A DNA stretch of 12,545 nucleotides from Thermohalobaculum sp039026295 (GCA_039026295.1 JBCCMP010000111.1:1-12545), one strand, 5' to 3'; counted from the first letter of the stretch, positions 1 through 7,886 are shown. Notes: a model not told the origin generated them from the letters alone. Made by a program: numbers and translations.

Positions 1-1
1 C

Positions 2-187
2 CTCGTCAAAGACAAAGGTGCCGGACGTTGTCAGGAACTGGCCCAGGACCTTGGCGAACCCGATGTGGTCGACCAGGAACGCAATCGCTGCATGCTCGGG
101 ATCGATGTCATAGGTCCTTGGTGCGGCGTCAGCCGCCTGCCCAAGCGAGGCGGCGATGATGGAGGCAAGTGTCATCCGGCGCAGCAT
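2..187 (-). CDS. YceI family secreted protein (N-terminal part, runs off left edge)
   Basis: Only the first 62 codons are in the window; the gene continues to the left. The protein begins with a short signal peptide (MLRRMTLASIIAASLGQAADA, probable cleavage after ADA near residue 21). The sequence Y-D-I-D-P-E-H-A-A-I-A-F-L-V-D-H-I-G-F then follows, which is the opening of the YceI lipocalin-like fold (typical form YxIDxxHSxxxFxVxHxGxxxVxGxF). YceI proteins are periplasmic or extracellular beta-barrels that bind isoprenoid-type lipids; their cellular role is poorly defined and I infer nothing more specific here. The start at 187 is supported by a GGAGA ribosome binding site six bases upstream. 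A second in-frame Met lies four codons later. It follows the thiolase gene on the same strand after an 84-bp gap, so it may be the last gene of the leftward cluster or have its own promoter. Confidence 0.8.
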   Translation of the reverse strand, partial: MLRRMTLASIIAASLGQAADAAPRTYDIDPEHAAIAFLVDHIGFAKVLGQFLTTSGTFVFDE

Positions 188-271
188 TCTCTATCTCCGT
201 TCTGGATCAGCATCGTGTTTGACACATAAGGCTGGGAAAGCGTTCGACCACGACGTGCACAAACAGCCCCT

Positions 272-1459
272 TCAATCCCGTTCGATACAGACCGCTGTCC
301 CCTCACCGCCACCAATGCAAAGCGAGGCAACGCCGCGTTTGACGTCCCGTCGCTCCATCTCGTGCAGCAGTGTCACGATGATCCGTGCGCCCGAAGCCCC
401 GATGGGATGGCCGAGTGCACAGGCACCGCCATTGACGTTCAATTTTTCACGCGGGATGCCGATCTCCCGCGCCGCAGCCATCGGGACGACGGCGAAGGCC
501 TCGTTGACCTCCCAAAGATCAACGTCGTCCCGGCTCCATCCTGCCTTGTCCAGTGCCTTCTCGATAGCCTTGACGGGTGCCGTCGTGAAAAGCGCCGGTT
601 CCTGGGCATGGCTGCCATAGGACAGAATGCGCGCCCGGACGGGATGATCGCCAACCTCGCTTTCACGCATCAGAACCAGCGCCGCCGCACCGTCAGAGAT
701 GGAAGACGAGTTTGCAGGCGTTACGGTCCCATCCTTCCGAAATGCCGGTTTCAGCGTCGGAATTTTGTCGATCCGCGCGGTTCGGGGTTGCTCGTCAGTT
801 GCAACAGTGACCTCGCCTTTGCGGGTCTTGACCGATACCGGGGCAATCTCGCGCTCGAAATCACCTTCGTTCTGGGCGCGCATCGCAGCCTCAAGCGAAG
901 CGATGGCATAGGCATCCTGTTCCTCTCGCGTGAACTGGAAGCTTTCGGCACAATCCTCGGCAAATGTGCCCATCAGACGCCCTTCCTCGTAGGCATCTTC
1001 CAATCCATCCAGGAACATGTGGTCCTTCATCTCCGCATGACCCAGACGCGCGCCCTGGCGCATCTTCGGCACCACATAGGGGGCATTCGTCATGCTCTCC
1101 ATGCCGCCTGCGACGACAACCCGGCCCTCACCCGCGCGCAGCGAGTCCATGCCCATCATTACGGTCTTCATCCCGGATCCGCACATCTTGTTGACTGTGG
1201 TGCACGGCACCTCCTTCGGCAGGCCTGCCCCGAACGACGCCTGCCGGGCCGGCGCCTGGCCCTGACCGGCGGGCAGCACGCATCCCATCAGCACCTCGTC
1301 CACCTCGGCGGGCGCCACCCCTGCCCGTTCCATCGCGGCCTTGATGGCGACAGCGCCCAATTCCGTCGCTTTGGCACCGGACAACTCTCCCTGAAAACTG
1401 CCCATGGGCGTACGTGCGGCACCGACGATGACGATGGTATCCTTGGCCGGATCGGACAT
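272..1459 (-). CDS. Acetyl-CoA C-acyltransferase (thiolase)
   Basis: A 395-residue thiolase, the usual length for the family (about 390-395). It condenses or cleaves acyl-CoA with CoA in the cytoplasm. All signatures are present: the nucleophile Cys93 in N-K-M-C-G-S-G, the motif V-N-E-A-F-A, the active-site loop N-V-N-G-G-A-C-A-L-G-H-P-I-G-A-S-G with His351, and the C-terminal C-I-G-G-G-E-G with the second catalytic Cys381. The start at 1459 (MSDPAKDTIVIVGAARTPMG) fits the family N-terminus and has an AGGAG ribosome binding site (1467-1471) seven bases upstream. The reading frame stays open upstream to 1669 but those codons are not thiolase-like. It lies 106 bp downstream of the DUF3445 gene on the same strand and may be co-transcribed. 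Whether it is biosynthetic (phaA/atoB-like) or degradative (fadA-like) cannot be decided from sequence alone; the length and motifs lean towards the acetoacetyl-CoA type. Confidence 0.95.
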   Translation of the reverse strand: MSDPAKDTIVIVGAARTPMGSFQGELSGAKATELGAVAIKAAMERAGVAPAEVDEVLMGCVLPAGQGQAPARQASFGAGLPKEVPCTTVNKMCGSGMKTVMMGMDSLRAGEGRVVVAGGMESMTNAPYVVPKMRQGARLGHAEMKDHMFLDGLEDAYEEGRLMGTFAEDCAESFQFTREEQDAYAIASLEAAMRAQNEGDFEREIAPVSVKTRKGEVTVATDEQPRTARIDKIPTLKPAFRKDGTVTPANSSSISDGAAALVLMRESEVGDHPVRARILSYGSHAQEPALFTTAPVKAIEKALDKAGWSRDDVDLWEVNEAFAVVPMAAAREIGIPREKLNVNGGACALGHPIGASGARIIVTLLHEMERRDVKRGVASLCIGGGEGTAVCIERD

Positions 1460-1466
1460 GGCGACT

Positions 1467-1471
1467 CTCCT
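1467..1471 (-). promoter_or_regulatory. Ribosome binding site fixing the thiolase start
   Basis: On the minus strand this reads AGGAG, seven bases before the ATG at 1459. It selects that start over the in-frame codons further upstream, where no thiolase-like residues occur. Confidence 0.7.
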
Positions 1472-1565
1472 GCGAATATTTGCCGGGACCATGATCCCAC
1501 AACGATCTGCTGGCAAGTCCCGGTGCATCACCCGGCGGATGGATCGGCGGGCGTACTTTGTTGTC

Positions 1566-2438
1566 CTACTCTGCCGCGATGGCCTCCAAACGTCGTAGCG
1601 TTTCAGAGTGCTTGTCATCGCCGACGCGGTACTCCAGCACCTCCGCGTCCTTGGCCAACATCGCGGCATGCATCCCCGCCGCTTGTTCTGCAGTCAGGCA
1701 ATCGATCGGCGTCACAGAGGTCTTGATGCCGAATGCCACCGCACGGGTTCTCGGCAGACGCACCAGGGTCTGGCGTTCAGTGCGCACGTAGAACCCGCTC
1801 GCGGGCGGCATATTGCCGATCTCCTTTTCTTCCTCTCCAAGCGGCAGGAACAGTTCCGGGGTGGTGTTGACCAGCCAGTTGATGCGCACCAGCGGTCGCG
1901 CCTCGTCCAGCACATCGAACAGGCGGCCGACGCGCCGGGCAAGCAAATCGTCGTATTCCTTGACCGGTTTGTGGATGCGGATCATCGCCCGGTTCATTTT
2001 TTCCGACAGCTTCCACCGGGCCGGAAAACACAGGATCGCGGCAATAAGCTTGTACTCGCCCATCTCCGGATCATGCTGCATCAGACACCAGTCCTCCGCG
2101 ACCAGATTGTTCAGGGCGGTGAACGGGCAGAACATTTCTTTCAAAGTTAGCGCGCGCGGCGACCCATCCGAAGCCACATCGCCAAGATGGCTCAATACCA
2201 TTGAGAGTAGTTCCAGTCCGGCTTCCTCCCCGGCCGTCGTGGACGCGAGCACCGCCTCCGGGTCGCGCGCCAGTATCTGGCGGCGATAGGCCATCTGGGC
2301 ATCGAAATCCTGATCTCGTACCGTCCACTCTTCCATGTCCAGCGGCGAAATGCCCGGCGGCCCGGCGGTTCGCCGGTGCATCCATGGCGTATAGGGCGCA
2401 TGATTCAGAACCCACGGCGGCTCGGACGCGGACCTCAC
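1566..2438 (-). CDS. DUF3445 / haem-dependent oxidative N-demethylase-like protein
   Basis: A 290-residue protein of the DUF3445 family (PF11927). The characterised member is HODM, a PAS-fold haem enzyme that oxidatively removes methyl groups from dimethylamine or similar amines and releases formaldehyde. Family hallmarks by residue (start at 2438): L-N-H-A-P-Y-T-P-W-M near 14-24, A-L-N-N-L-V-A-E-D-W-C-L-M at 108-120, L-C-F-P-A-R-W-K-L-S-E-K-M at 136-148, I-H-K-P-V-K-E-Y at 155-162, R-I-N-W at 185-188, and R-T-E-R-Q-T-L-V-R-L-P-R-T near 219-231. I chose GTG 2438 because it overlaps the methyltransferase stop as GTGA, a classic coupled junction with GGGG seven bases upstream. An in-frame ATG at 2504 would give 312 residues but overlap the methyltransferase by 70 bp. 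The substrate is unknown: no glutamate synthase-like or ferredoxin-reductase-like dmm partners are in view. Confidence 0.85.
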   Translation of the reverse strand: MRSASEPPWVLNHAPYTPWMHRRTAGPPGISPLDMEEWTVRDQDFDAQMAYRRQILARDPEAVLASTTAGEEAGLELLSMVLSHLGDVASDGSPRALTLKEMFCPFTALNNLVAEDWCLMQHDPEMGEYKLIAAILCFPARWKLSEKMNRAMIRIHKPVKEYDDLLARRVGRLFDVLDEARPLVRINWLVNTTPELFLPLGEEEKEIGNMPPASGFYVRTERQTLVRLPRTRAVAFGIKTSVTPIDCLTAEQAAGMHAAMLAKDAEVLEYRVGDDKHSETLRRLEAIAAE

Positions 2439-3643
2439 GGCCGTGCCCCAATCGAATAATGCAGCCGGTTGACACCGGTCATCGCCCTGTGAACCGGTCC
2501 CCAAGCTGTCTGAAAAGCCATCCAGTCCAATTTCACCTTGGCCGCAATCGCCCCCAGGCTGACGCCTCCGACTGCGTTTGTCAGCACGCCTGCGCTTCTC
2601 GGCCCCAGATCCAGAGGGTACCGGTGGCCATCCAGCGTTACCGATGCTTTTCCTTTTCGCGCTGCCTCATTGCCAAGGGCGCGAGGATCAACGCCCGAAA
2701 TCCATGGCACCAGATCCGGCTTGATCGGGCGCGCGACAGTCTTCTCCCGACCCTTCGGAACCGCATACACCGTATGGGTCTTGATGTTTCCGGCCAGTTT
2801 TTCACCGATCGCCATCCGCGCCACCGGCTCCAGCGCGGTCACCTGCACTCCGCATTCCTGTGGCAGATACTGCATCGGATCATAGCGCGCCGGTTCAATC
2901 ACGCCAGCCAAGGCCAGCCCGGCGCTCTCCAACGCCGCGACAAGCTCGGCAATCGTGTACGCCCGATCGCGCGAATGAAGCAGCAGATCGTAAAGGCCGG
3001 CATCTCCATCCCGATGATCGCCAACAACCGTGTTTCGCCGAAACGGATGCGCCTCTGGCAACCGCTTCAGCGCCGCCCTCGCCAGAGGAATGCGCGCCTC
3101 AGGCGCCATACCTTCGAAAAGAGCTCCAAAGGCATCCTGCAACGGATAAACGCCGGATCGACCAAAGGGCGCGTAAACCATGCAGCCGAGGCCCCCGTCC
3201 GATGAGAGGGCGGCAGCAAGTGCTGCAAAACCGGCGTCTGGGTCCGGCAAGTGATGCAAGACGCCGCAACAGTCGATATAATCGAAGGGACCATGATCGG
3301 GCGCAGACAGCAAATCACCGGTGATGAACCGGACTGATAATCCGCGCGCCGCAATGCGTGCCTCTGCCACGGCGCGGGACGCCGCCGACATGTCGATGTA
3401 GGTTATCTCCGCCGGACATCCCAGATCAGCGAGCTTCTGGGCCAGCATCACCAAGCCGTCCCCGGTTCCCCCGCCTGCCACGAGGACACGGAATGGTTCC
3501 GACCAGTCGCGCCGCCCGGCAAAAAGGAAATGGTCAATCTCAACGGGGTGCGAGGGCGATCCCGTGATCAGGCGCTTTGTCTCGTCCGCCGGGTCCCGGG
3601 CCGGATAGGGGAAAGCTTCGTATTGCTGGCGAACCGCATCCAT
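2435..3643 (-). CDS. Class I SAM-dependent methyltransferase
   Basis: A 402-residue protein with a Rossmann-type SAM-binding core: motif I V-L-V-A-G-G-G-T-G-D at 53-62, an acidic strand-2 end (Y-I-D-M, Asp84), T-G-D (Asp110), and motif IV D-Y-I-D-C-C-G-V-L-H-H-L-P-D-P at 121-135. The N-terminus has the Y-E-x-F-P-Y-P-x-R segment often found in methyltransferases acting on small molecules or peptidyl substrates. About 110 C-terminal residues after the core form a separate region with no motif I recognise. The start at 3643 is the only one possible, because an in-frame TGA lies 13 bases upstream; the ribosome binding site there is weak. Its stop overlaps the GTG of the DUF3445 gene, so the two proteins are probably made together. 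The methyl acceptor is unknown. Confidence 0.85.
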   Translation of the reverse strand: MDAVRQQYEAFPYPARDPADETKRLITGSPSHPVEIDHFLFAGRRDWSEPFRVLVAGGGTGDGLVMLAQKLADLGCPAEITYIDMSAASRAVAEARIAARGLSVRFITGDLLSAPDHGPFDYIDCCGVLHHLPDPDAGFAALAAALSSDGGLGCMVYAPFGRSGVYPLQDAFGALFEGMAPEARIPLARAALKRLPEAHPFRRNTVVGDHRDGDAGLYDLLLHSRDRAYTIAELVAALESAGLALAGVIEPARYDPMQYLPQECGVQVTALEPVARMAIGEKLAGNIKTHTVYAVPKGREKTVARPIKPDLVPWISGVDPRALGNEAARKGKASVTLDGHRYPLDLGPRSAGVLTNAVGGVSLGAIAAKVKLDWMAFQTAWGPVHRAMTGVNRLHYSIGARP

Positions 3644-3650
3644 CCAGTCT

Positions 3651-3662
3651 TGGTCTCAAGAC
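3651..3662. promoter_or_regulatory. Short inverted repeat next to the methyltransferase start
   Basis: GGTCT-CA-AGACC, a 5-bp dyad eight bases upstream of the methyltransferase ATG, in the 144-bp divergent gap between the methyltransferase and the secreted protein gene. It could be an operator or a hairpin occluding the weak start. Short enough to be chance. No clear sigma-70 promoter is recognisable in the gap. Confidence 0.2.
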
Positions 3663-3787
3663 CGGGCGGCGCTGTCAACGGCGCGCTGGCCCCGTTCTGT
3701 CCATCACGTTTCAGCGAGAACAGGCCGGAGGCTTGGTCAATTCAGCATGCGCGCGCTAGCGTCAGATGCAGATCAGAGGGGGCGAAG

Positions 3788-4345
3788 ATGCTGAAGACAC
3801 TGTCACTCGCAGCAGCGTTCTGCGCTATCGCCGCCCAAGCCGGTGCCGTTGTGCTGGACGGCGGCATCCTGCGTCAGCGCGGCACCGGCAGTTTTGTAAA
3901 ACTGGGCACGGAAACGCCGTTTGCCGTCGGCGCCGACACCTTCGACGACTGCAACCTCTACGCTTTTGATGAAGACCAGAACATCGTCCTGCCGCAACCG
4001 ATACGCGTGGACGTCGGGGGCGATGATGGCGTGATCCCATCCGGCACCGTCGTTGCCAGCCATTACGTGTTCTTCGACAGTCTTGCCGGGGCGCATTACG
4101 GCTATGTCGATTTCGACGCGCCAATCCTTGGCATTGCGGCGTTCCAGGGCACGATGGCGGCCACCGATTTCCTGGCGAACACCGCTGTGACCTATATCAG
4201 TCCGGAATTGCGCGGCCTCGAACAGGGCGACTACATCTGGATCGACGAAGCAGATCCCAACCGGCTCTGGGTTCTTTGGGCCGGATCGTCGCCGGGCGAC
4301 TACATCCGGGTCTTCACCGCTCAGTCCTCTGCCCCAATGATGTGA
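3788..4345 (+). CDS. Predicted secreted protein of unknown function
   Basis: A 185-residue protein starting at the ATG at 3788, preceded by a purine-rich GAGGGGGCGAAG ribosome binding site. The reading frame is open upstream to 3530, but the residues before 3788 do not look like a protein start. Residues 1-19 (MLKTLSLAAAFCAIAAQAGA) form a clear Sec signal peptide with an A-x-A cleavage site, so the mature protein is periplasmic or extracellular. The rest is acidic, rich in Gly, Asp and aromatic residues, and looks all-beta (for example F-D-A-P-I-L-G-I-A-A-F-Q-G-T and D-Y-I-R-V-F-T-A). It resembles, from memory, the body of secreted proteins that normally end in a VPLPA or PEP-CTERM-like anchor; here the chain stops at Met-Met directly after the domain with no such tail. 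I do not assign a function. It precedes dddP copy 1 by 98 bp on the same strand. Confidence 0.75.
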   Translation: MLKTLSLAAAFCAIAAQAGAVVLDGGILRQRGTGSFVKLGTETPFAVGADTFDDCNLYAFDEDQNIVLPQPIRVDVGGDDGVIPSGTVVASHYVFFDSLAGAHYGYVDFDAPILGIAAFQGTMAATDFLANTAVTYISPELRGLEQGDYIWIDEADPNRLWVLWAGSSPGDYIRVFTAQSSAPMM

Positions 4346-4443
4346 TCACGCCGCTATCGCGTCAAAGACGACAGATATTGCCGCGATCCGGGCTTGCGAG
4401 GCTTTGAGACTCTCTGCACCGTTGTTGGTGGAGAGGAAACGCA

Positions 4444-5760
4444 ATGAACCAGCATTACGCCAGTCAACGCAAGATCGACCCGACCCGCCTGAAGCCCGAT
4501 GGAACACCGGATGACAATGACCGGGTAGAAATCGGCCCAACCCAGCTTGCATTCGATGAATGGGCCGCGGCCGGGATCGAGGCACCAAACCTCCAGCGTA
4601 TGCGTCAATTCCGCTATGAAAAGCTGCTACAGGCCCTGCATGACTGGGACTTCGGGGCGGTCCTGCTGACCGATCCGCTCAATATCCGGTACGCCACCGA
4701 CACCACCAACATGCAGCTTTGGAACACCCATAACCCGTTCCGCTACTGTCTGCTGCTGCCCGATGGCTACATGATGCTCTGGGACTATGCCCGTACGCCG
4801 CATCTCAGCGCCTACAACCCGTTGGTGCAGGAAGTGCGAGAGGGCGCGGGCCTGTTCTATTTCTCCGCCTCTGACCAGATGCATGAACGGGCGAAATCGC
4901 TGACCGATCAGGTCAAGGCCCTGATGAAACAGCATGGGTCAGAGAACAACCGCATCGCGGTCGACAAGCTGATGCTGGACGGCGTGCGCGCCTTCGAAGC
5001 AGGCGGACTTCAGGTCTGCGAAGGCGAAGAAATGATGGAGAAGACCCGCTGCATAAAGGGCCCGGACGAAATCGCCGCCATGCGCTGCGCCATGCATGCA
5101 TGCGAGCAGGCTATGCACGAGATGGAGGCCGCGCTGAGGCCCGGCATGACAGAGGTCGCCGCATGGGCCATACTCCAACACGGCAACCATGTCCGGGGCG
5201 GCGAATGGATCGAGACTCGCATCCTGAACTCAGGCCCGCGCACCAACCCCTGGATGCAGGAATGCGGCCCTCGGGTGCTGCATCCAAACGAGCTCTTCGC
5301 CTTCGACACGGACATGATCGGCTGTTACGGCATGTGTGCGGATATTTCCCGCACCTGGTGGATTGGGCCTGAAGATCCCTCTCCCGAGCAGCGCCGCCTC
5401 TACCGCGAAGCCCAGGCACTGATCGTCGAAAACACCGCGTCCCTGAAGCCCGGAATGACCTTTGCCGAGGTCACCTATGCGGGCCGGGAGTTGGCCGACG
5501 AATTCATTCCCCAACGCTATGGCTCGAAAATGCATGGGGTCGGGCTTTGCGATGAATGGCCGTCCATTAAATGGCCCATCGATCTGCCGGACATCGGCCA
5601 GGACTACGTGCTTCAGCCGGGCATGATGCTGTGCGTCGAGGCGTATATGGGCATCCCCGGGGCCCGGGACGGGATCAAGCTGGAGGATCAGGTCCTGATT
5701 ACCGACGACGGCGTCGAAAATCTGACCACCTATCCGTGGGATGAAAGGCTTATGTCCTGA
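4444..5760 (+). CDS. dddP: DMSP lyase DddP, copy 1 (M24 metallopeptidase fold)
   Basis: A 438-residue protein related along its whole length to DddP, the cytoplasmic metal-dependent lyase that splits DMSP into dimethyl sulfide and acrylate. DddP belongs to the creatinase/prolidase M24 superfamily. An N-terminal creatinase-like domain covers about residues 50-200 and the pita-bread catalytic domain about 205-430. Metal ligands are Asp288, Asp290, Asp300, His364, Glu399 and Glu414, and the proposed catalytic Tyr and Asp are Tyr359 and Asp370 (Y-G-S-K-M-H-G-V-G-L-C-D). From memory these correspond to 295, 297, 307, 371, 406, 421, 366 and 377 of Ruegeria lacuscaerulensis DddP, a constant offset of seven. 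The start is fixed by GGAGAGGA six to eight bases upstream. Roughly half the residues match copy 2. No GCCATACG repeat occurs upstream, unlike copy 2. It could have another DMSP-like substrate. Confidence 0.88.
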   Translation: MNQHYASQRKIDPTRLKPDGTPDDNDRVEIGPTQLAFDEWAAAGIEAPNLQRMRQFRYEKLLQALHDWDFGAVLLTDPLNIRYATDTTNMQLWNTHNPFRYCLLLPDGYMMLWDYARTPHLSAYNPLVQEVREGAGLFYFSASDQMHERAKSLTDQVKALMKQHGSENNRIAVDKLMLDGVRAFEAGGLQVCEGEEMMEKTRCIKGPDEIAAMRCAMHACEQAMHEMEAALRPGMTEVAAWAILQHGNHVRGGEWIETRILNSGPRTNPWMQECGPRVLHPNELFAFDTDMIGCYGMCADISRTWWIGPEDPSPEQRRLYREAQALIVENTASLKPGMTFAEVTYAGRELADEFIPQRYGSKMHGVGLCDEWPSIKWPIDLPDIGQDYVLQPGMMLCVEAYMGIPGARDGIKLEDQVLITDDGVENLTTYPWDERLMS

Positions 5761-7658
5761 CCATGGCGGATCATTGATAGCGCGCCATTCCGGCAGAACG
5801 GACATCGTGCGTTGGCGGGGTCCTCGCGGGTGAACGCGGTCATCCAGCCTTCGTACCCGCAATAGCCGCAGCTGGTCCCCGATCCACCGCCCGGCGTTCC
5901 ACAGCCCGCACAAAATTCTCGCTGGTCTGCTGTGCACCCAACAGAGGTGCCGCACGCTTCGCAGGACATCCGGTCGGGGCCAAAATCCGGCACGGCACCT
6001 TTCGATGGGTTCGGGACCTCGCCTGTCTCCCTGCCCCGCATCACGGCCCGGGCGAGTGCGCCCACGACCTCGTCTCGACCGCCTTTCTGATGCAGACGCA
6101 TGATTATCACCTCCGCGTCATCCCACTGCCCAGCTTCGACCAGAGCACCGGCAAAATTCTCCAAAAGAAGCAGATCGTCTGGAAACCGCTTGTGACCGTC
6201 CCTGAAAGTCTCCACGGCCGCCGCCGGATCACCGAGGCGGCGCTGTATATAGCCAAGGTTCGTGCGCATTGTCGGATGTTCCGGGTTCAGCCGCACGGCG
6301 CTGCGGGCATGACCCAGCGCAGCATCGACACGATCCATCTCGTCCAAAGCCCACCCCATCGCACCGTGTGCCTCTGCCAGAACGGTTTGTTCGCGAATGT
6401 CTTGCTCCAACGCCCGCGCCGCGAACTCGGCTGCTGCCTTGGGCGCGCCTGCCGCAACAGCGAAAGACGCGGCCTCGATCAGAAGCTCGATGTTGGACGG
6501 GTGATGCTGAAGGGCTTCCTTGGCCGCAGCAAGCCCAAGCCTCGGAATTCCGGCATGATGGGCAATGCGGATCAATTGCAGGGCACCATCCGGTGACTGC
6601 GGCAGCGCTCCCGCCGCAGTTTGCGCGGCCAGCACCGCCTGTTCGATGTCTCCCCGCACAAACGCTTCGTGCGACAGACATATTGCGGCGCGTGCTTCCT
6701 CTGCGGCAGCGGGCTCCAGCTTAGTATCCAGCCTCGGGAAAATCTGATTCAGAATGCTCGCCAGACGCTCGGGCGTGCGCACATCCAACAGGTTCCCCAT
6801 GCGGCCCGGCGTTGCGGTCTTGAAACTCTCCCCGCCGCCGTCGCCTTCCCGCAGAAAACCCAGAACACGCACGAGCCCAGCATTGGAAAAGCTTAGCGCC
6901 GTCTGATGCTCGTCATAGACCCAGCCATCCTCCATGCGCAGCCCGCTGCCGATGCGGGCAAGATATCCGGGATCGACTATTGCAAGAAAATACCGGCATT
7001 CCGCGACGCGAGAGACGATCTGCGGGACATTCGGGTCATCGGTTTGCGGCAGATCACGATCGAACATCACCGCGTATCCGCGCGCTTGTAGTTCCGCCGC
7101 CAGATCCGCGACCCATGCGTTTCTGGCCTCGTCCTGCCAACGATAGGACAGAAAAATCTTCGGCGGGAATGTCATCGCAGGCACGCCGCAAACGCGCTGC
7201 TGGATCTCGTGGCCAAGCTGGGTAACCCACAATCCGCGGAACCCGATCTTTCGGACAATGTCCCGTTCCGGGCGCGCACTTCCGTCGGGCCGGAACAGCA
7301 TGTCAGGCCCCATCAATGCGATCATCTGGGCATTAAATTCGGCATCTGACAGGCCGTGCGGTTTCGGTGGCTTGCCGTAGTCAGCATTGCGAAGCCCAAA
7401 GCGCTCGGGCGGCAGGATAACAGCGAACCCGCCGTCAGGCCCGGCATCACCGATCTTCGGATGAAGGAAGGCCAGGCCGGTCTTCTCGGCGTTTTCCCCC
7501 GCGAACAGCAAGACATGTCCGTCGTCCTGCGTCATCGTGATGATGACGACGTTGCAACTGGCACAGAAAGTCCCGGTTGTACGGTTCGCATCTGACGAGA
7601 CGCGAATTGGGCCGGCTTTCTGACAGCTTGGACAAACGGCCTCGATTTCCACCAGCAT
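5730..7658 (-). CDS. Zinc ribbon-TIR-TPR-zinc ribbon protein
   Basis: A 642-residue multidomain protein. Residues 9-35 form a zinc ribbon (Cys9, Cys12, Cys32, Cys35), and 36-160 are an unrecognised linker domain. Residues 166-305 are a TIR-type domain opening P-P-K-I-F-L-S-Y-R-W-Q-D-E. Residues 326-540 are TPR-like helical repeats (for example A-L-G-H-A-R-S-A-V-R-L-N-P-E-H), and 566-622 are a double zinc ribbon (C566/C569, C583/C586, C597/C600, C619/C622). In the TIR domain W246-V-Y-D-E250 matches the W-x-x-x-E position that holds the catalytic Glu of TIR NADases, so NAD+ cleavage or nucleotide signalling is plausible. TPRs could sense or bind a partner. The start at 7658 has GAGGAA seven bases upstream. 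Its 3' end overlaps dddP copy 1 by 31 bp on the opposite strand. Bacterial TIR-TPR proteins often act in phage defence or signalling; a defence role here is inference only. Confidence 0.85.
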   Translation of the reverse strand: MLVEIEAVCPSCQKAGPIRVSSDANRTTGTFCASCNVVIITMTQDDGHVLLFAGENAEKTGLAFLHPKIGDAGPDGGFAVILPPERFGLRNADYGKPPKPHGLSDAEFNAQMIALMGPDMLFRPDGSARPERDIVRKIGFRGLWVTQLGHEIQQRVCGVPAMTFPPKIFLSYRWQDEARNAWVADLAAELQARGYAVMFDRDLPQTDDPNVPQIVSRVAECRYFLAIVDPGYLARIGSGLRMEDGWVYDEHQTALSFSNAGLVRVLGFLREGDGGGESFKTATPGRMGNLLDVRTPERLASILNQIFPRLDTKLEPAAAEEARAAICLSHEAFVRGDIEQAVLAAQTAAGALPQSPDGALQLIRIAHHAGIPRLGLAAAKEALQHHPSNIELLIEAASFAVAAGAPKAAAEFAARALEQDIREQTVLAEAHGAMGWALDEMDRVDAALGHARSAVRLNPEHPTMRTNLGYIQRRLGDPAAAVETFRDGHKRFPDDLLLLENFAGALVEAGQWDDAEVIIMRLHQKGGRDEVVGALARAVMRGRETGEVPNPSKGAVPDFGPDRMSCEACGTSVGCTADQREFCAGCGTPGGGSGTSCGYCGYEGWMTAFTREDPANARCPFCRNGALSMIRHGQDISLSSHG

Positions 7659-7678
7659 CTGAAATTCCTCTAAGCCAA

Positions 7679-7696
7679 TGTGATGACCATATCACA
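7679..7696. promoter_or_regulatory. Candidate operator upstream of the TIR-TPR gene
   Basis: A perfect dyad TGTGAT-N6-ATCACA lies 21 bp upstream of the TIR-TPR start codon, between it and the divergent rhodanese gene. The half-sites resemble those of CRP/FNR-type or GntR-type regulators, but the spacing (N8 between TGTGA and TCACA) is not that of a canonical CRP site. It lies where a repressor would block transcription or early elongation. The rest of the divergent gap (7697-7886) shows no promoter I can name. Confidence 0.4.
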
Positions 7697-7886
7697 ACCA
7701 GAGGAAGATCGCAGCTTCTCAGGGCGGCACCATTCCGCCCTTCCGGATCAGCCATGGTGCATCCTTCAACAGATCCATGATCGGTATTGTTTCAACGCCT
7801 CGCAACCCATTGACCGGCCGTGAGTCGCGCGAAGCCAGCGCCTTCCCCATGTGTCTGTCAGCACGAAACGCTGCAGGGGATAAGAG

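Noticed and set aside
1483..1523. CCGGGAC/GTCCCGG inverted repeat upstream of the thiolase
   Set aside because: A 7-bp arm with a 27-base loop in GC-rich DNA is expected by chance, and no associated terminator or promoter element is visible.
362..1726. Long plus-strand open frame of 454 codons opposite the thiolase
   Set aside because: It is the antisense shadow of the thiolase gene: His/Arg/Cys-rich composition, no recognisable domain, and the opposite strand carries all thiolase signatures.
2201..3205. Plus-strand open frame of 334 codons opposite the methyltransferase and DUF3445 genes
   Set aside because: Arg/Pro/Ser-rich with no domain; it spans the junction of two well-supported genes on the other strand.
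4444..5760. Creatinase or Xaa-Pro aminopeptidase for the two M24 proteins
   Set aside because: Full-length similarity, the six metal ligands at a constant offset, and the Y-x(4)-H-G-V-G-x-C-D motif fit DddP specifically rather than creatinase or prolidase.
7679..7696. CRP binding site
   Set aside because: TGTGA and TCACA are separated by eight bases rather than six, so it is kept only as an unnamed dyad.
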